In this document: positions 9,654 through 21,900 of the stretch, in pieces | How positions within the stretch are numbered: position 1 is the first letter of the stretch | How the letters are laid out: every line of letters begins with the position of its first letter | Source: Neofusicoccum parvum | Lineage: Eukaryota > Ascomycota > Dothideomycetes > Botryosphaeriales > Botryosphaeriaceae | Direction of reading: 5' to 3' | Length of the DNA stretch: 64,000 nt | NCBI GenBank assembly: GCA_020912385.1 | Contig: CP087219.1 | Span: 124,001-188,000, forward strand | Translations under genes and position numbers: made by a program | The notes under the pieces: model-generated | Database searches by the model: none | Told to the model about the DNA's origin: nothing | What the model saw: the letters and a program-made list of their open reading frames with translations, nothing else

Positions 9654-12643
9654 ATGGCTACATTATGTACTCCATTGATCCGTCTCATGCTTTTCGCTGT
9701 ATTTATATTGCAAGCGTATGCATACGATGGTGATGCAAACACCATTCCTGCGACCCTCAATGCATTCGGCCAAGGATTCATTGCTGAGTTCGAAAATGCT
9801 CGAAATGCCGAACCGCAGGTAGATATTTCTAGAGGCACAAATATGTACTGAAGCTAAATCGTTTCAGGCCGCCATGGCCGTCATGCGACAGGTAAACGAG
9901 GCAACCGCTGGCGGATTGGGACCTGTCGAAATCACCAAGAGGCTAGATTTTACCAGCAATATCTTCTCAGGAGCCTCATTTGCCGTCACAGCAGTCAATG
10001 GGCCAGCGGACGACGATGAATTTAGACGTGCTCTCGAAGACGTTCCAGAAATCAAGGCGGTGTATCCCATCAACACGTATTATCTCACAGGCAGCGAGAT
10101 GCGTGCATCACCGTATGGGTCCGGAGATGTCTTTGAAGAGCAACTCGAGAGGAGACAAGAGCCAGGAACAAGCCCGCAAGACTCAATTGACACAATCTTC
10201 TCCACTCACGTCATGACGGGCGTGGACAAGCTGCACGCGGAGAACATCACCGGAGCAGGGGTCAAGATTGCAATCCTCGACACCGGCATTGACTACCTAC
10301 ATCCTGCCTTGGGAGCAGGGTTCGGCGCCGGCTTCAAGGTTGTAGGCGGAACAGACCTCGTGGGAGACAAGTACAACGGATCATCGAACGTGCCTGCTTC
10401 GCCTGACAATGATCCCTTGGTAACCTGCAGCGATCACGGAACCCACGTTTCCGGAATCATTGGGGCGAATCCGTACAGGTACAACGTGACCGGGGTTGCC
10501 CCAGATGCGGAGCTGGAAATGTACCGGGTGTTTGGTTGCTCAGGCGGAGTGAACACTGACATCGGAGTCAATGCATCTCTGCAAGCTTACAACAGCGGTG
10601 CGGATATCATTCATGCATCAATTGGCGGGAATGGGGGCTGGAGTGATGGTGAGTGGAAATGGTGGAGTGTGTACGGTTTAGGAAGTTGACGTGGGACAGA
10701 TGCCTGGGCGGTGGTCGTAGATCGCATCAACGGAAATGGCACGTTGTACACTCTTTCGGCTGGCAACTCTGGCAACAACGTCGGAATTTTCGGTCCAAAT
10801 TCACTCGGCGGCGGATCGCAGACACCACTCATCGGAGCCGTGGACAACACTCAGACGCCTGAGCTACTCCTCAACGCAACGTACAGGATCGGAGACGAGC
10901 AGGTCCAGGACTTTCAGTTTGCCCCAGGTTGGCCGCAGAACTTTACCGTGGACCAAGAGCTTTACGCACTATCATTTGATGACGACGATTCGTCCGACGC
11001 ATGCGAAGAGCTTCCGGACAGTACTCCAGATCTTTCCAACCGGATTGTTTTGGTGCGAAGGAGAATCAGATGCAGCACTAGCACCAAGATCACCAACGTC
11101 CAACGCGCTGGTGGCCGCTACATTTTGGTCTACAACATCGCTGACGATAACCCAATCCTCCCTCTTTCATATCTAGACAACAGCGGAGATCGATACGAAT
11201 GGCGTGAGAAAGAAGATGGGCCACTCCTCCAGGGTGTCGGCATGGTAGACAATGCGGTTGGACAGAAGTGGATCGACAACCTGAAGAATGGCTCGAGAGT
11301 GACGGCGACGCTGCCGACGTCAGTGGACAACAAGCAGCTGCGTTACAAAGTCAACAATCAGACCGGAGGCCGCATGAGTAGATTCACTTCCTGGTACGTA
11401 CAGTTGATTTCCAGGTTCTCGGCCAAGTACTGATTGACCCAGGGGACCGACTTACGAAGCTCAGCCCGGAGTCACTGTCTCCGGCCCGGGTGGAAACATT
11501 CTGTCAACCCTCAGTCGCCGCGTTGGGGGCTACGGGACCTATTCTGGCACGTCAATGTCCGGCCCGTTCCTTGCTGGAGTTGCGGCCCTCATCAAATCCG
11601 CGAATCCCTCAATTAGCGTTCCGGAAATCATCTCGCGCCTCGCAGTCACGGCAAACCCAATGCCCTTCAACGACAACTCCACCACAGCCTTCGACTACTT
11701 GGCGCCAGTGTTCCAGCAAGGCGGAGGCTTAGTCGACGCATACCAGGCGGTGAAAGGGACGACCTTGCTGAACGCCAGCTCCCTGAATTTCAACGACACG
11801 GCATTCACGAACAGCCCGCAGCACTTCACCATCTCCAACACCGGCACCGCGTCGCTCACTTACAACCTCTCCCACATCGGCGCCGGCACCGTCTACGCCC
11901 TGCCAGAGGGCGACCCCGGCACCAACAGCCCCCTCGGCCTGAACGACGACCGCTTCGTGTCCGGACTTAGCAAGGCCTTCGCCACCGTGACCATCAGCCC
12001 GACGACCGTCGACATCGCCGCCGGCGACTCCGCCACTATCAGCGTCGACCTTTCCTTCCCGGACCTGGACCGGCGGCGCATCCCGCTGGTCAGCGGGTAC
12101 ATCGCGGCCAACGCCTCCGACGGCACCTCCGTGACGCTGCCGTACAACGGGGTCGCGTCGGCGCTGCGCAACGCCATCGTGCTCGACCCCAACACGGAGG
12201 GCAACTACCTGATCGCGGCGACGAACGCGTCGCTCAACACCACCAACTTCCTCCAGCCGGCGCCGCCAGGCAGCGGCAGCGTTCTGTCCGTGCCGAAGGT
12301 GACCAACACGTCGCTGCTCAACGAGGTGGTGCTGCCGGGCGTGCAGTTCATCCTGGCGATGGGGTCGCGGCGGGTCGACTTCGACGTGCTGCGCGCCAAC
12401 AGCTCCGAGAACGTCGGCACCGCCGTTGTGCTGAACCCCAGCCCGCTGTACGTCCGGTCCTACACCCGCGCCTCGGCCAACGTCAGGCTGTTCTACGGCA
12501 TGCTGGCCAACATGACGTACGTGCCCGAGGGCGAGTACAAGTTCCTGGTCAGGGCGCTGAGGATCACGGGGGATCCGGAGAATCTGGACGACTACGACTC
12601 GTTCACGACGGATGCGTTCTTCTTGAGGTACACGGAGCAGTGA
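9654..12643 (+). CDS. Secreted subtilisin-like serine protease (S8, PA-domain type)
   Basis: Four exons (9654-9818, 9868-10648, 10700-11393, 11443-12643) with introns of 49-51 nt give 946 aa. Residues ~1-23 form a signal peptide, followed by an inhibitor-I9-like propeptide (EITKRLDFTSNIFSGASFAV...). The catalytic triad is visible: Asp in AILDTGID (~193), His in SDHGTHVSG (~245) and Ser in GTSMSGPFLAG (~584). The oxyanion Asn is in TLSAGNSGNN. Between His and Ser lies an insertion of ~200 residues with the look of a protease-associated domain. After the catalytic domain come ~330 residues of beta-rich, glycosylation-prone sequence (fibronectin-III-like). The layout matches large extracellular fungal subtilases related to bacterial minor protease Vpr. 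The third splice is fixed by TSW/GPTYE. Role: extracellular protein breakdown, inferred from the family and signal peptide. Confidence 0.93.
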
Positions 12644-12900
12644 ACGTTAGACTAGAAGACGTATATTCTTTGTTGGTCACCAAGTAGACACAGAATTGAT
12701 GAAGATGAACTTTTCCTGCCTGAAGCTTACTTGCAAAAACAAGAATAATAAAGGAGCCGACAACGCCTGCAATCAAGCAACGTACTTTTATACTACCGCA
12801 AACAAAAGAGAAGAAAAAAGCCAATCCCCAACGCCCACCACATCTATAAACACTCTCAATCTCACATCCCTTTTAACGTCCTCTCTCTATCTACCTTCCC

Positions 12901-15900
12901 TCAACCAGCCGTATCCACCACCTCCGCAAACCACTGCCTCAACGCCGTCGACAGCACGCCAGGCAGCTCCCTGACGTCCCTCACAACCACATACCACCTG
13001 AACGGGAAGGTATCCATGTACCTCCGCTTGACCACCTTGCCGTCCACGAAGCTCACGTCCAGCAGGTCCAGCACGCTGCTCTTCTTCTCCTGCGCCACCA
13101 ATCCCACATCCCCACCCGCCGCAGCCGGCTGAGCGGCGGCGGGCCCCGTGCCCGCACCATCGACCACGACGAAGACGATCATGATGCGCTCCTCCTGGGC
13201 CCTGCGCACCAGACGCGCCACCTCAGCGTGCCCATCGCACACGCCGTCCGAGATGACGAGCGCTAGCTGCCACAGGTCCTTCGCGGCGCCGGTGGCGCGC
13301 AGACGCGCCTCTGTGAACACGTCGACGATGCGAGCGACCAGCTCGCGCACGTCGGTGCGCTCCTGCGCGAAGCCGAAGCGGCGGAAGACGTCGACGCCGG
13401 CCTCGGAGCTGAACGGCTGCTCGAACGGGTGGGCGACGTCGACGCCGCCGCCGAAGCGCAGCACGCTCATCTCGCCCGCCTCCAGCGTCGCCAGCGCCTT
13501 GGCCACCAGCGCCAGCGTCTCGAACGCTAGCCCCGCTACCCGCCCGTCCGCCATCGACTTGGAGTCGTCCAGCGCGAGCGCGATCTGGTACGCGCGCTTC
13601 GACGGGAGCGACCGGCGCAGCCAGATCTTGTCGCGCTTGTACTGCGATGCGATGTACGGGATGATGGCCTTCATGTTGAGCCGCTTGCCCGTGCGGTGGC
13701 CACCGCGCATCTTGGTCGCCAGCGTCGGCGCGAGGATGAGGCGGAGCTGTTCCGTCAGGCCCTGCGACAGGGCGCGCGTTGAGGCTTCGTGGTGCTGCCA
13801 CAGGGCGCGCGCGTCGTCGAGCGTGCGTGGGAAGTCGGCGTCGTCTGAGAGGTGGGCTGAGGAGAGTTGGCGGTCAACTTCCTCGACGTCCGAGTCTGAG
13901 TCGGAGAGATCCGGCGCTTCGAGGGAGTCCTCGCGCTCCGGGTTGGTGCGGTCGCCGGGCTCGCCCATGAATGCGTTGGGTTGGCCTGCTGTCTGCTGTT
14001 CTTGCTCCTCGGCGGCGGTGTCGTGCTGAGTCGGCTCGACATCCTCCATCGGAACGTCTTCTGCCTGCTCTTTTTGTTCCTCCACCTCTGCAGGTAGATT
14101 CTCAGGAAGCTCAGCCTTGTCGTTGACATCCTGCGCCATCTCTCTATCCAAAGCGCGAGCCTGATCTTCTTCAGCAGCGCCGAGTGCTTGCGTATCAGCC
14201 TCAGCTTCGTCGTCAGGCAAATGCTCAAAGTCCGCATCAGCCATATCGACATCCTTGTCTTGCTGCTGCTGTTGCTGTTGCTCCTCTTGGTTCTCTGACG
14301 GATTCTGGATCTGACGCTGCTGGTTGTACCACTTCTCGAGCATGTCGCCCAGCTTCTTGAACGGCTGGCTCTCGGCTGAGTCCTCCATCTCCTCGTCCTT
14401 GCCGACCGCATCTTGTTGCGAGGCCTTGCCGCGGGCACCCTTCTCAGTCGAGTCCTGCTGCTGCTCCTCGGACGCCTCGCCTTCGGTGCCGTCTTCCCGC
14501 TGAGCCCCGCTGGTCTGGTCCTTGTCGTCCTTCTGCTGGTCCTGAGCATCCAGTCCGAGGCCAGTTTCGGCGGCGGCGTCGTTATCGGTCTTGTCGTTTT
14601 GTGCATCGTCAGCACCGCGGAGCTCGCCTTCAGTCTGTTCCTGCTGCTCCTCTGGTTCGACTGTCTGGTCCTCCTTGTCTTGCTCATCGATGTCTGGGAC
14701 TTCCTCAGCCTCCTTGTCGAGGTCGGCAGGACCTTCGTCTGCCTCGCCATCGTCCGCGTCTCCCTCCTTCTCCTCAGGCAGCTCGGTCTCGTCCTCATCC
14801 ATCGCATCGCCGAGGTCATCCATGTCATCGAGCTCCTCATCACCCAGCGACTTCTGATCATCGTCGAGGTTGAGCTCATCGGGCAGATCCAACGTCTCGC
14901 CCTCCTGCATGTGCGGATCGACCGGCTCCTGTTCGTCCGGTCCGCCAATCCGCTCCTCCTCCTCGGCGCCCTTCTCCGGCTCCTCATCCTCCTCCTCGTC
15001 GCCCTGCTCGTCACCCTCCTGCCCCTCCTTCTTCTCCTTCTTCTGCTCCTCGTCCTTCCCGCCGGCCAGCTCGTCCTTATCCTTGGACCCGAACTCGTCC
15101 TGGCCCTCCCTCTCCCTCTCGTCCTCCTCGTCCTTCCCGCCATCATCCCACATCTTCTCATCCACCGTCGACGGGCCCAGATCATCCACCTCGCCCGCCT
15201 CATCATCCATCTCCTCCTCCTCACCCTCATCCTTCTCCTCCCCATCCTCCCCTTCCTCGTCCTCCTTCTCCTCCCCCTTCGTCCCCTCCATCTCCTCCTC
15301 CCCCATGTCAACCGCGTCCTCCTCATCCTCCATCTCCTTATCCTTCTTCTCCCCTTCCGCCTCCTGCGCCAGCTCCGTCAGGTCCTCCTCCTCGCCGACG
15401 TCCTTGCTGATGTCCTCCGCGCCCTCTCCCTCGCCCAGCCCCGTCCCGCCCTCCAGCTTGTCGTCCTGGCCCTTGCCGCCCTCGGGCTCGCTCTCCGACG
15501 GCGTGCAGAACCCGCGCGTGCCGACGACCAGGAACGCCTTCGCCAGGCGGTGCGCCAGGCGCGCCGTCGCGGCGTGGTGCTGCGCGAAGCGCGCGAGGAC
15601 GTCCGCGACGACGGTGCGGTATTGCACGATGACCGGGGCGAGGGCGGTGAGGGCCGCGCGGGCGGCGCCGAGGTTGGGGTTGTCGAGGTGCTGCAGGTTG
15701 TTGAGGACGCTGCGCAGGGCGGCGGTGACGCGCGGGGCGTGCAGGGCCTTACAGGCGGTGGCGAGCGCCGAGCTTTCCGTGGCCAGCCAGGAGGGCAGGT
15801 CGTTGTTGGCAGGAAGGGTGGAGTAGGCTTTCTCGACGTCCTGGATGGAGCCGAGGATGGAATCGAGGGAGGAGAAGATGGTGGTGCTGAGATCTTGGAT

Positions 15901-18900
15901 GGACGTTGTGTTGTCCTGGCGTATGTTGTCGACGCTGGTGGAGGTTGTGGAGAGCTGAAGCCAGGGTAGGAGCTGCTTCAGCACACCTTCAAGTACTGGG
16001 TACTGCTGTCTCCAGTTGGTGATTGCCTGGTTGGCCTCCTCAACCGTCTCGTTGATCCGGCCCGCGAGCGCCTCATGCGCATCCGACGACAAGCCCTTCG
16101 GCAACGCGGGAAGCCCGTCAATCTCTTCCATCAACCCTTCAAACAGCTGGGCCCTGGAGGTCAACCCCTCTACAACCTCAGCAACATCAATCTTCCCCAG
16201 CTTCGCTTGAGCATCGACGACCTGCGCAGCAACCTTCAACATCGGCGCCACCCACAGCAAACCAGCGTGTGTCAGAGTCGTCGGGTCAGAGCTCTGCGTA
16301 ATATCTCCAGATGACAGCGCCATGACCTGCTCGACCGTCTTCTCCAGCACCTCTGCCTCCTCCAGTGTCTTGGCCGCAACTTCGCGTTGCTTGATCGCCG
16401 AGTGCAGCATGCTTTCGAAATTTCCGATGCAGCGTGCGATATCTGCATTTGTCAGGTCGCCCGAGTGCTCGCGCGCGACGTCGCGCACCTGCTGCATGAG
16501 GTTGAACGTCTTATGAAGGTACTCTTCCGCCCCCATCGCGTACGCAGAGCCGCTGTGGGTAGTCGAGGCGGATGGTAGCGTCGGGAGGCGTGCCAGAACC
16601 TTCGCTAGCGAGTCTTGCTTCTCAAGCACGTCGCCTCCGACATGCGCGCGGAAGCCCATCTCGCGCAGCTGCTTGAGCGTGTCGTTGAACAGCTTGCGCT
16701 TCTGAGACTTGAGGTGCTTGACCTCGTTCTTGTTCTCGTCCGTCAACTTCGAGGGTGTTGCCTTTTGCAGTTCGGCGATGGAGGAGTCGAGATTGTCCAA
16801 GAAGTCTTGGATGTAGACGGAGCCAGCTGTAGCGCCACTGCGGGGGTTGGCCATCTTGTGCATGAGCTTGACAGTCGTCTGGATATCCTTGAAGCGCGAG
16901 GGTCTGGAGGCCCAGTCTGGCACGAATTGGTCACATACTTCCAACACAGCGGCATCGACCAGTACATCTGCAGGCTTTGATTGCGCGTGGGGAGCGACGA
17001 GCATTGACTTCGCTGGCTCAGGGAGATCTTGCTTGAGAAGAGCGTCAACAGGCTTGTTGAGGATGTCGCGGAACTTGCGAACAAGCCTGAATAGCTTCTT
17101 GTGCGACGCCTTAGCGCTCTGTCTCAACGCCTCGATGTTTCGATCTCTCCAGCTGGCAAGTTTTAGGACGTTCTTCGTATCCTTCTCGAGAATTGCGCGG
17201 CCTTTGTTGATGGAATCGCGCACGGGCTGAGCGAAGCGTATGAAGTACTTTATGAAGTTGTCGAGGGCAGTGCGAACAGGTCTGACAGCAGAATCATCCA
17301 CTTCCTTGAGCGCCAGCTGTGCTCTGAACTGCTCCAACAGCATCAGGCGCTCGTGATATTGTCCCGCTGTTGTGTACTGGGCAAACTCCTCAAGCGTCTT
17401 CAGCAGCTCTTGCGCATGGTCCTCCATCGCGGCAGACGAGCCCAGAGACTCGGTCGCTGCGATGATGGTCTGGTAAGCAACGAAAAACCAGCTCTTTGCA
17501 TCGTCCTTCGCCTTCTCAATCTCAATATCGAAGAGACGCGCCCACGTCGTAAGCTCCAGCTGACGCCAGCTGACCAGCAGGTTCGTGACTTCATCATACA
17601 GCGGTGCCGCAGTAAACTCTTTGCTGGCAACTTGCTGCCACTCGTAGATGGAAGCATGGAGCTTCTCGCCCTTGGTGAGGAATTTCGCAGCGGGCTCGGT
17701 GTGGCGGAAAGCAAGCAACTCGTCTGAGGTACGCAGGACATCGCCGAGGGTTGCATGCTCAGGCCAGACCTCCTGAATCTGGCGGAAGCGTTTCTGCACA
17801 CGGTGGATGATAGTGACCAGCTTTTTGGCCTCGCTGATGTTTGCATCGGTGTAGAAGTTGTAGTAACGAGACGAGGGAGAATCATGGAGAAGATGCTCGC
17901 TCTGCTTATTCAGAGCCAGGAATATTGCCGGAATAGTTGCCTCGAGACCGTCCCTACTGTTATTGTCGCTCTGGCTGATATACTCCGTAGACTTTTCGAT
18001 AAGAGTCTTGATCTTCTCAGTGGGGTTCTCTCTGTTGACGAAGATGTCCGCGTGGGAGACCGCGAGCTTCCGTGCCAACTCTTGCGGTGATTCTGCGGGA
18101 GTCGCGTTGCCGTTGACAAGATCTTCCTGCTGATCGTAATCTGGGAACAGACTCTGCAGCTCTTCTTCAGTGGCCTCCTCTTCAGCTTGGTGGTCACCGC
18201 GGAAGCGGTACAGCCCGGACTGCTCGGCAGCCTTCTCCTGATCAGCCTCAAGCTTCTCCTTCCACTGCTCGTAGAAACTACGGAAGATGTCGTGGATCAA
18301 GTGGCGCTCATTGATCGAAGGATTCTTCTCAGGTTGAATACTCAGCTTGACTGCAAGAGCGCCCAAGGCATGCCAACGCAGATCAGTTGCCCTCTGGCGT
18401 CCGAATATGGCGGCGTCAGAAGCAGGCACTATTCCGCCAGCGATGCCGCCAAGCAATGGCGTATGCGCAGACACATACTCGAACACCTCAGAACTATCAT
18501 TCCTTGCATCAGCACCGCCAGCAAGGATGATACCCACTCTCAAACAGTGTAGGAACGTCACAACCGGCGCAGTGATATCGTCATAACCACGATATCCTTC
18601 CGTCAGCCGTTTAACAATCTGCTTGATGTTCATTTCCAGCGTCGCGTCTCGCAGCATCTCTGTCTCACCCGCATCGGCTGCTTTCACAAGACCGTCCAAC
18701 ACGCGCAGCAGGTTGCCAAATTCACCTGAGAGCTGCGTGAGTTCCGACTGTGGAGGTCTCGCAATTGCTGGGACGGATGGCTCGATGCCCATAGCGTCGA
18801 TTTCCTTTTCAATGATCTGAGTGCGTAGGTTCTCAGTCCGGCCGGTGAAGGCTCGCTCGAAGTGACGGAGTGCGGCGAGGCTGCCAGTGAGGCCGTCACG

Positions 18901-21900
18901 ATGAGTGCCGAAGAGACTGCGCTCAACGAGAGGACGAAGTGCGGGGTCGAATGGACGATCGGGTACGTAGAGCCAAAGAAGTGTGATAGCCAGGCTCATC
19001 CAAGCCTGACCTGCCTGTGCGTGCTTATTGGACCCCTCCGGAGCTGCGTTGTACTCGAGGCTGCGCTGCAGAAGTTGTAGAGCGGTGCGGAAGTGATGAT
19101 TGTCAGGCAAGTCCTGCCGCAAAACGATGGCTTGAGTTGTGCTGGTGCTCTCGTCCATGAACTGGCTGTGAGGAGCAAGCATCGCACTGAGGATCCGTTC
19201 GTGGAGCTTTGAAAGAAGTGACGTCTGGTCCTGCAGAAGGTCTCCAGATAAGTTAACCAGAGACTGTCCCAGCACTCCAATTTCAGATTTGAGAAGATCC
19301 ATCTGGGCCAGTGATGCATCGTCGAGGTTTACCACATTCTTCAGTAGCGAGATGTGATATCCGCCTCTAAGAGCAACAGGACCGACATCTCCATATATCC
19401 CAAGATACGTCGAGATTCGGGTGAGCAGGGTCTCCGCGAAACCCCCTACAGCTGTGTGACTAGCCTTTGTGGGTCTCTGAGCCAGCAGTGTTAAGGTCGG
19501 TGTGTTGGTATTTTTGCTCACAGGCGTCTGGTCATCCCAGCCCGCCAGCTGCACCAAGTCCGTGAACTGGCAGATACCTTCAAAGGCTTCCGTGAACCAA
19601 GGCTTGACCATCTCCTTGCCTTCTCTCACACCTTTCTCCATATCGTTAGTCGCGGCTTCGAGCTCGGCTATCAACTCTTCCACGTCGACACTCCGACTGC
19701 GTACCATCTCCATGGCATTGGCCAGAGCAGACCTCACGTGCGCCAGATCCTCAAGCGGTGCGTCAGCAAGCCACACAGAAGCATCGAACCTATCCGCTAG
19801 GCTCTCGAGCTTAAGGAGATTGAGGAGGCCCGAGTAGGTCGGCGGCGTGGAGGGCTTGAAGAGCGGCCAAAGGAGTTCCATACTCAGGCCGGTGGAAAGC
19901 TGGCTATCCAGCTTGAGAGAATAGAGGCTCTTGGCCAATTGGTCTTGAAGTTTGGTGGACGGCAACATAGGGCAGCATTGGAACGAATTGAAAAGTTGGT
20001 GGGCGAGGGCGAGATGGACCTGGAATACGGCGTCTTCAACGGCCGGAGTATCCGTGAGTGTGAAAAGATCAAACCAGAATTGGCGGATGGGTTTGATTGA
20101 GCTCAGAACCAGTTTGTCCATGACATTTTCTTGTAGGATTTCGAGCACCCATGCCGCCAAGGCATCGAACACAGACGATAAGAATGGTCCGACACCCGCG
20201 AATGGATCTCTGTTCGATTTTGACGCGGCTTTCGACGGCACCAAACTCCTTCCCAGCCTCGTGCGGTCCTTGATCTTGATCTTATTGGCCTTCTCGGTCG
20301 CCTGCTGAAGTAGGCTCTGCATTTTCTTCAGGTCCAGGCAGAGATCGAACAATTCGCCAAGCCAGTACGGGTTCTGAGCAGGAGAAGATGACGAGTCGGA
20401 GCGATCATGTTTGTTGTAGAGGGCGAGGGTCTGGTTGTTCAAAGGATGAATTGGCTACATACACGGCTCTACAATCAGTACATCTACCTTCTTTGTCGTT
20501 AAGAGAAGCGAGGTCACTGACCTGCGCGTTGATGAAGTTTTGCCTAGGCTTCATGAGCTCAGGAGCACCCTCCACCAAAGAGATTGCCTTTGCGAGCCAT
20601 TCTTGCGGAAGTTGAGAAAAGAAAGCCATGTTTGTTTGCAACGATGCTTCCAACCGAGCATCGCCAGGCAGGTAATACAATCCTTGGGCCATCTGCTGAT
20701 AGAAGCTATCCAGGCGGGTTGAGTCTTCCACAGATAGATGATCTAAGGAGGTAGCTACGAGAGTGTCGGCTGATGCCTGATCCAATTGACCATAACCAAT
20801 GGAGTCAAGATGGCGGTATCTGTACATGGCGGATTCAAAAGCGAATGTGTTGAGGCGATCGTTGCTGACATCTTCATCTGATGTAGGAAGCAAGAAAAGC
20901 TCAACAGCTCTGTTCCTCATAGCCCGTGAAAGCTCGCCATGACGTGGGTCCATTGTCATGAATATACGGAAGTTGGGATGCGGCTTGACAATCTTTGCCT
21001 CACCATCAGCTGTTGAGTGCTCGTTAATGATTAAATACCCGTTGGGCTCTAGTAGACCGTTCAGTCTATCGAGTACGGAAGAGCTGCAAAGGTTGGCATT
21101 GTCAAGAACGAGCCATTTGCCTTGCTCGAGCGCTTGAACAAGGAGGCCATCGACCCACTGGAACCTGGCTTGGTCAACTACAACGGAGTCCTTTGCAAGG
21201 GCGTCAGCCTCAGTGATTAGCTCTCGGATGGCCGGATGGTCATTCCCAGCTTGGGTCTGTGTTAGTAGCTGACTGATGGCATTAAAATCGACTTGAGAGA
21301 GATCGACAGGGGAAGAAAGTCGGACAAGAGTAAGGAAAAGAGAAGAGAGCTTAGAGACGGTGTGGACTTGGTTGTTGATGACAAAGGAACGGGCGAAAAG
21401 GTTGACTTTTTCAAGGAAACGGAGAACCTGTCGAGATGGATCGACCTGCTCATACCCACCCACCAAGTCCATGGCATCGATATCGGCATTCATGGAAGAT
21501 GTCACCAGCTCCGCTCCCACAGCCGAGGCAAGCTGCTTGACAAGACTAGTCTTTCCAGATCCTGGAGGCCCAACGAGAATGACAGGCCAGTTCAGTTGGA
21601 CAGCAATCATCATCGATTCCATCACAGGGAGATGGTCCTTGCTTGGCTGATATTTTGAAGAAAAGTGCTGGAACGTAAGGTGTCGGGGAAGGAGTCCCAG
21701 TCCGACTTGGATATGGCTCTTACCCAAGTTGTGGAAGTAGGCCCGCTGTTGCACCGATGACTTGATGGCTTGCTCGAACAAAGCATTAACGCACCTTCTG
21801 TCAAGATCGGATCTGAAGCGTTGCGAGATCACTGTGTCCAGGAAGTCTCGTGCCATTCCTGTGGGAAGCAAACCCTGCTGAGAGGTAAGTAGTTGCAGCC

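Noticed and set aside
14413..15969. Plus-strand open frame of 518 codons, Leu-rich
   Set aside because: Antisense of the acidic midasin region; GAG/GAC codons read as CTC/GTC. No ordered membrane pattern and no initiation context.
20455..20521. Break between two long midasin frames as a possible frameshift or gene split
   Set aside because: It is explained by a normal 67-nt intron with good donor and acceptor; the join is in frame.
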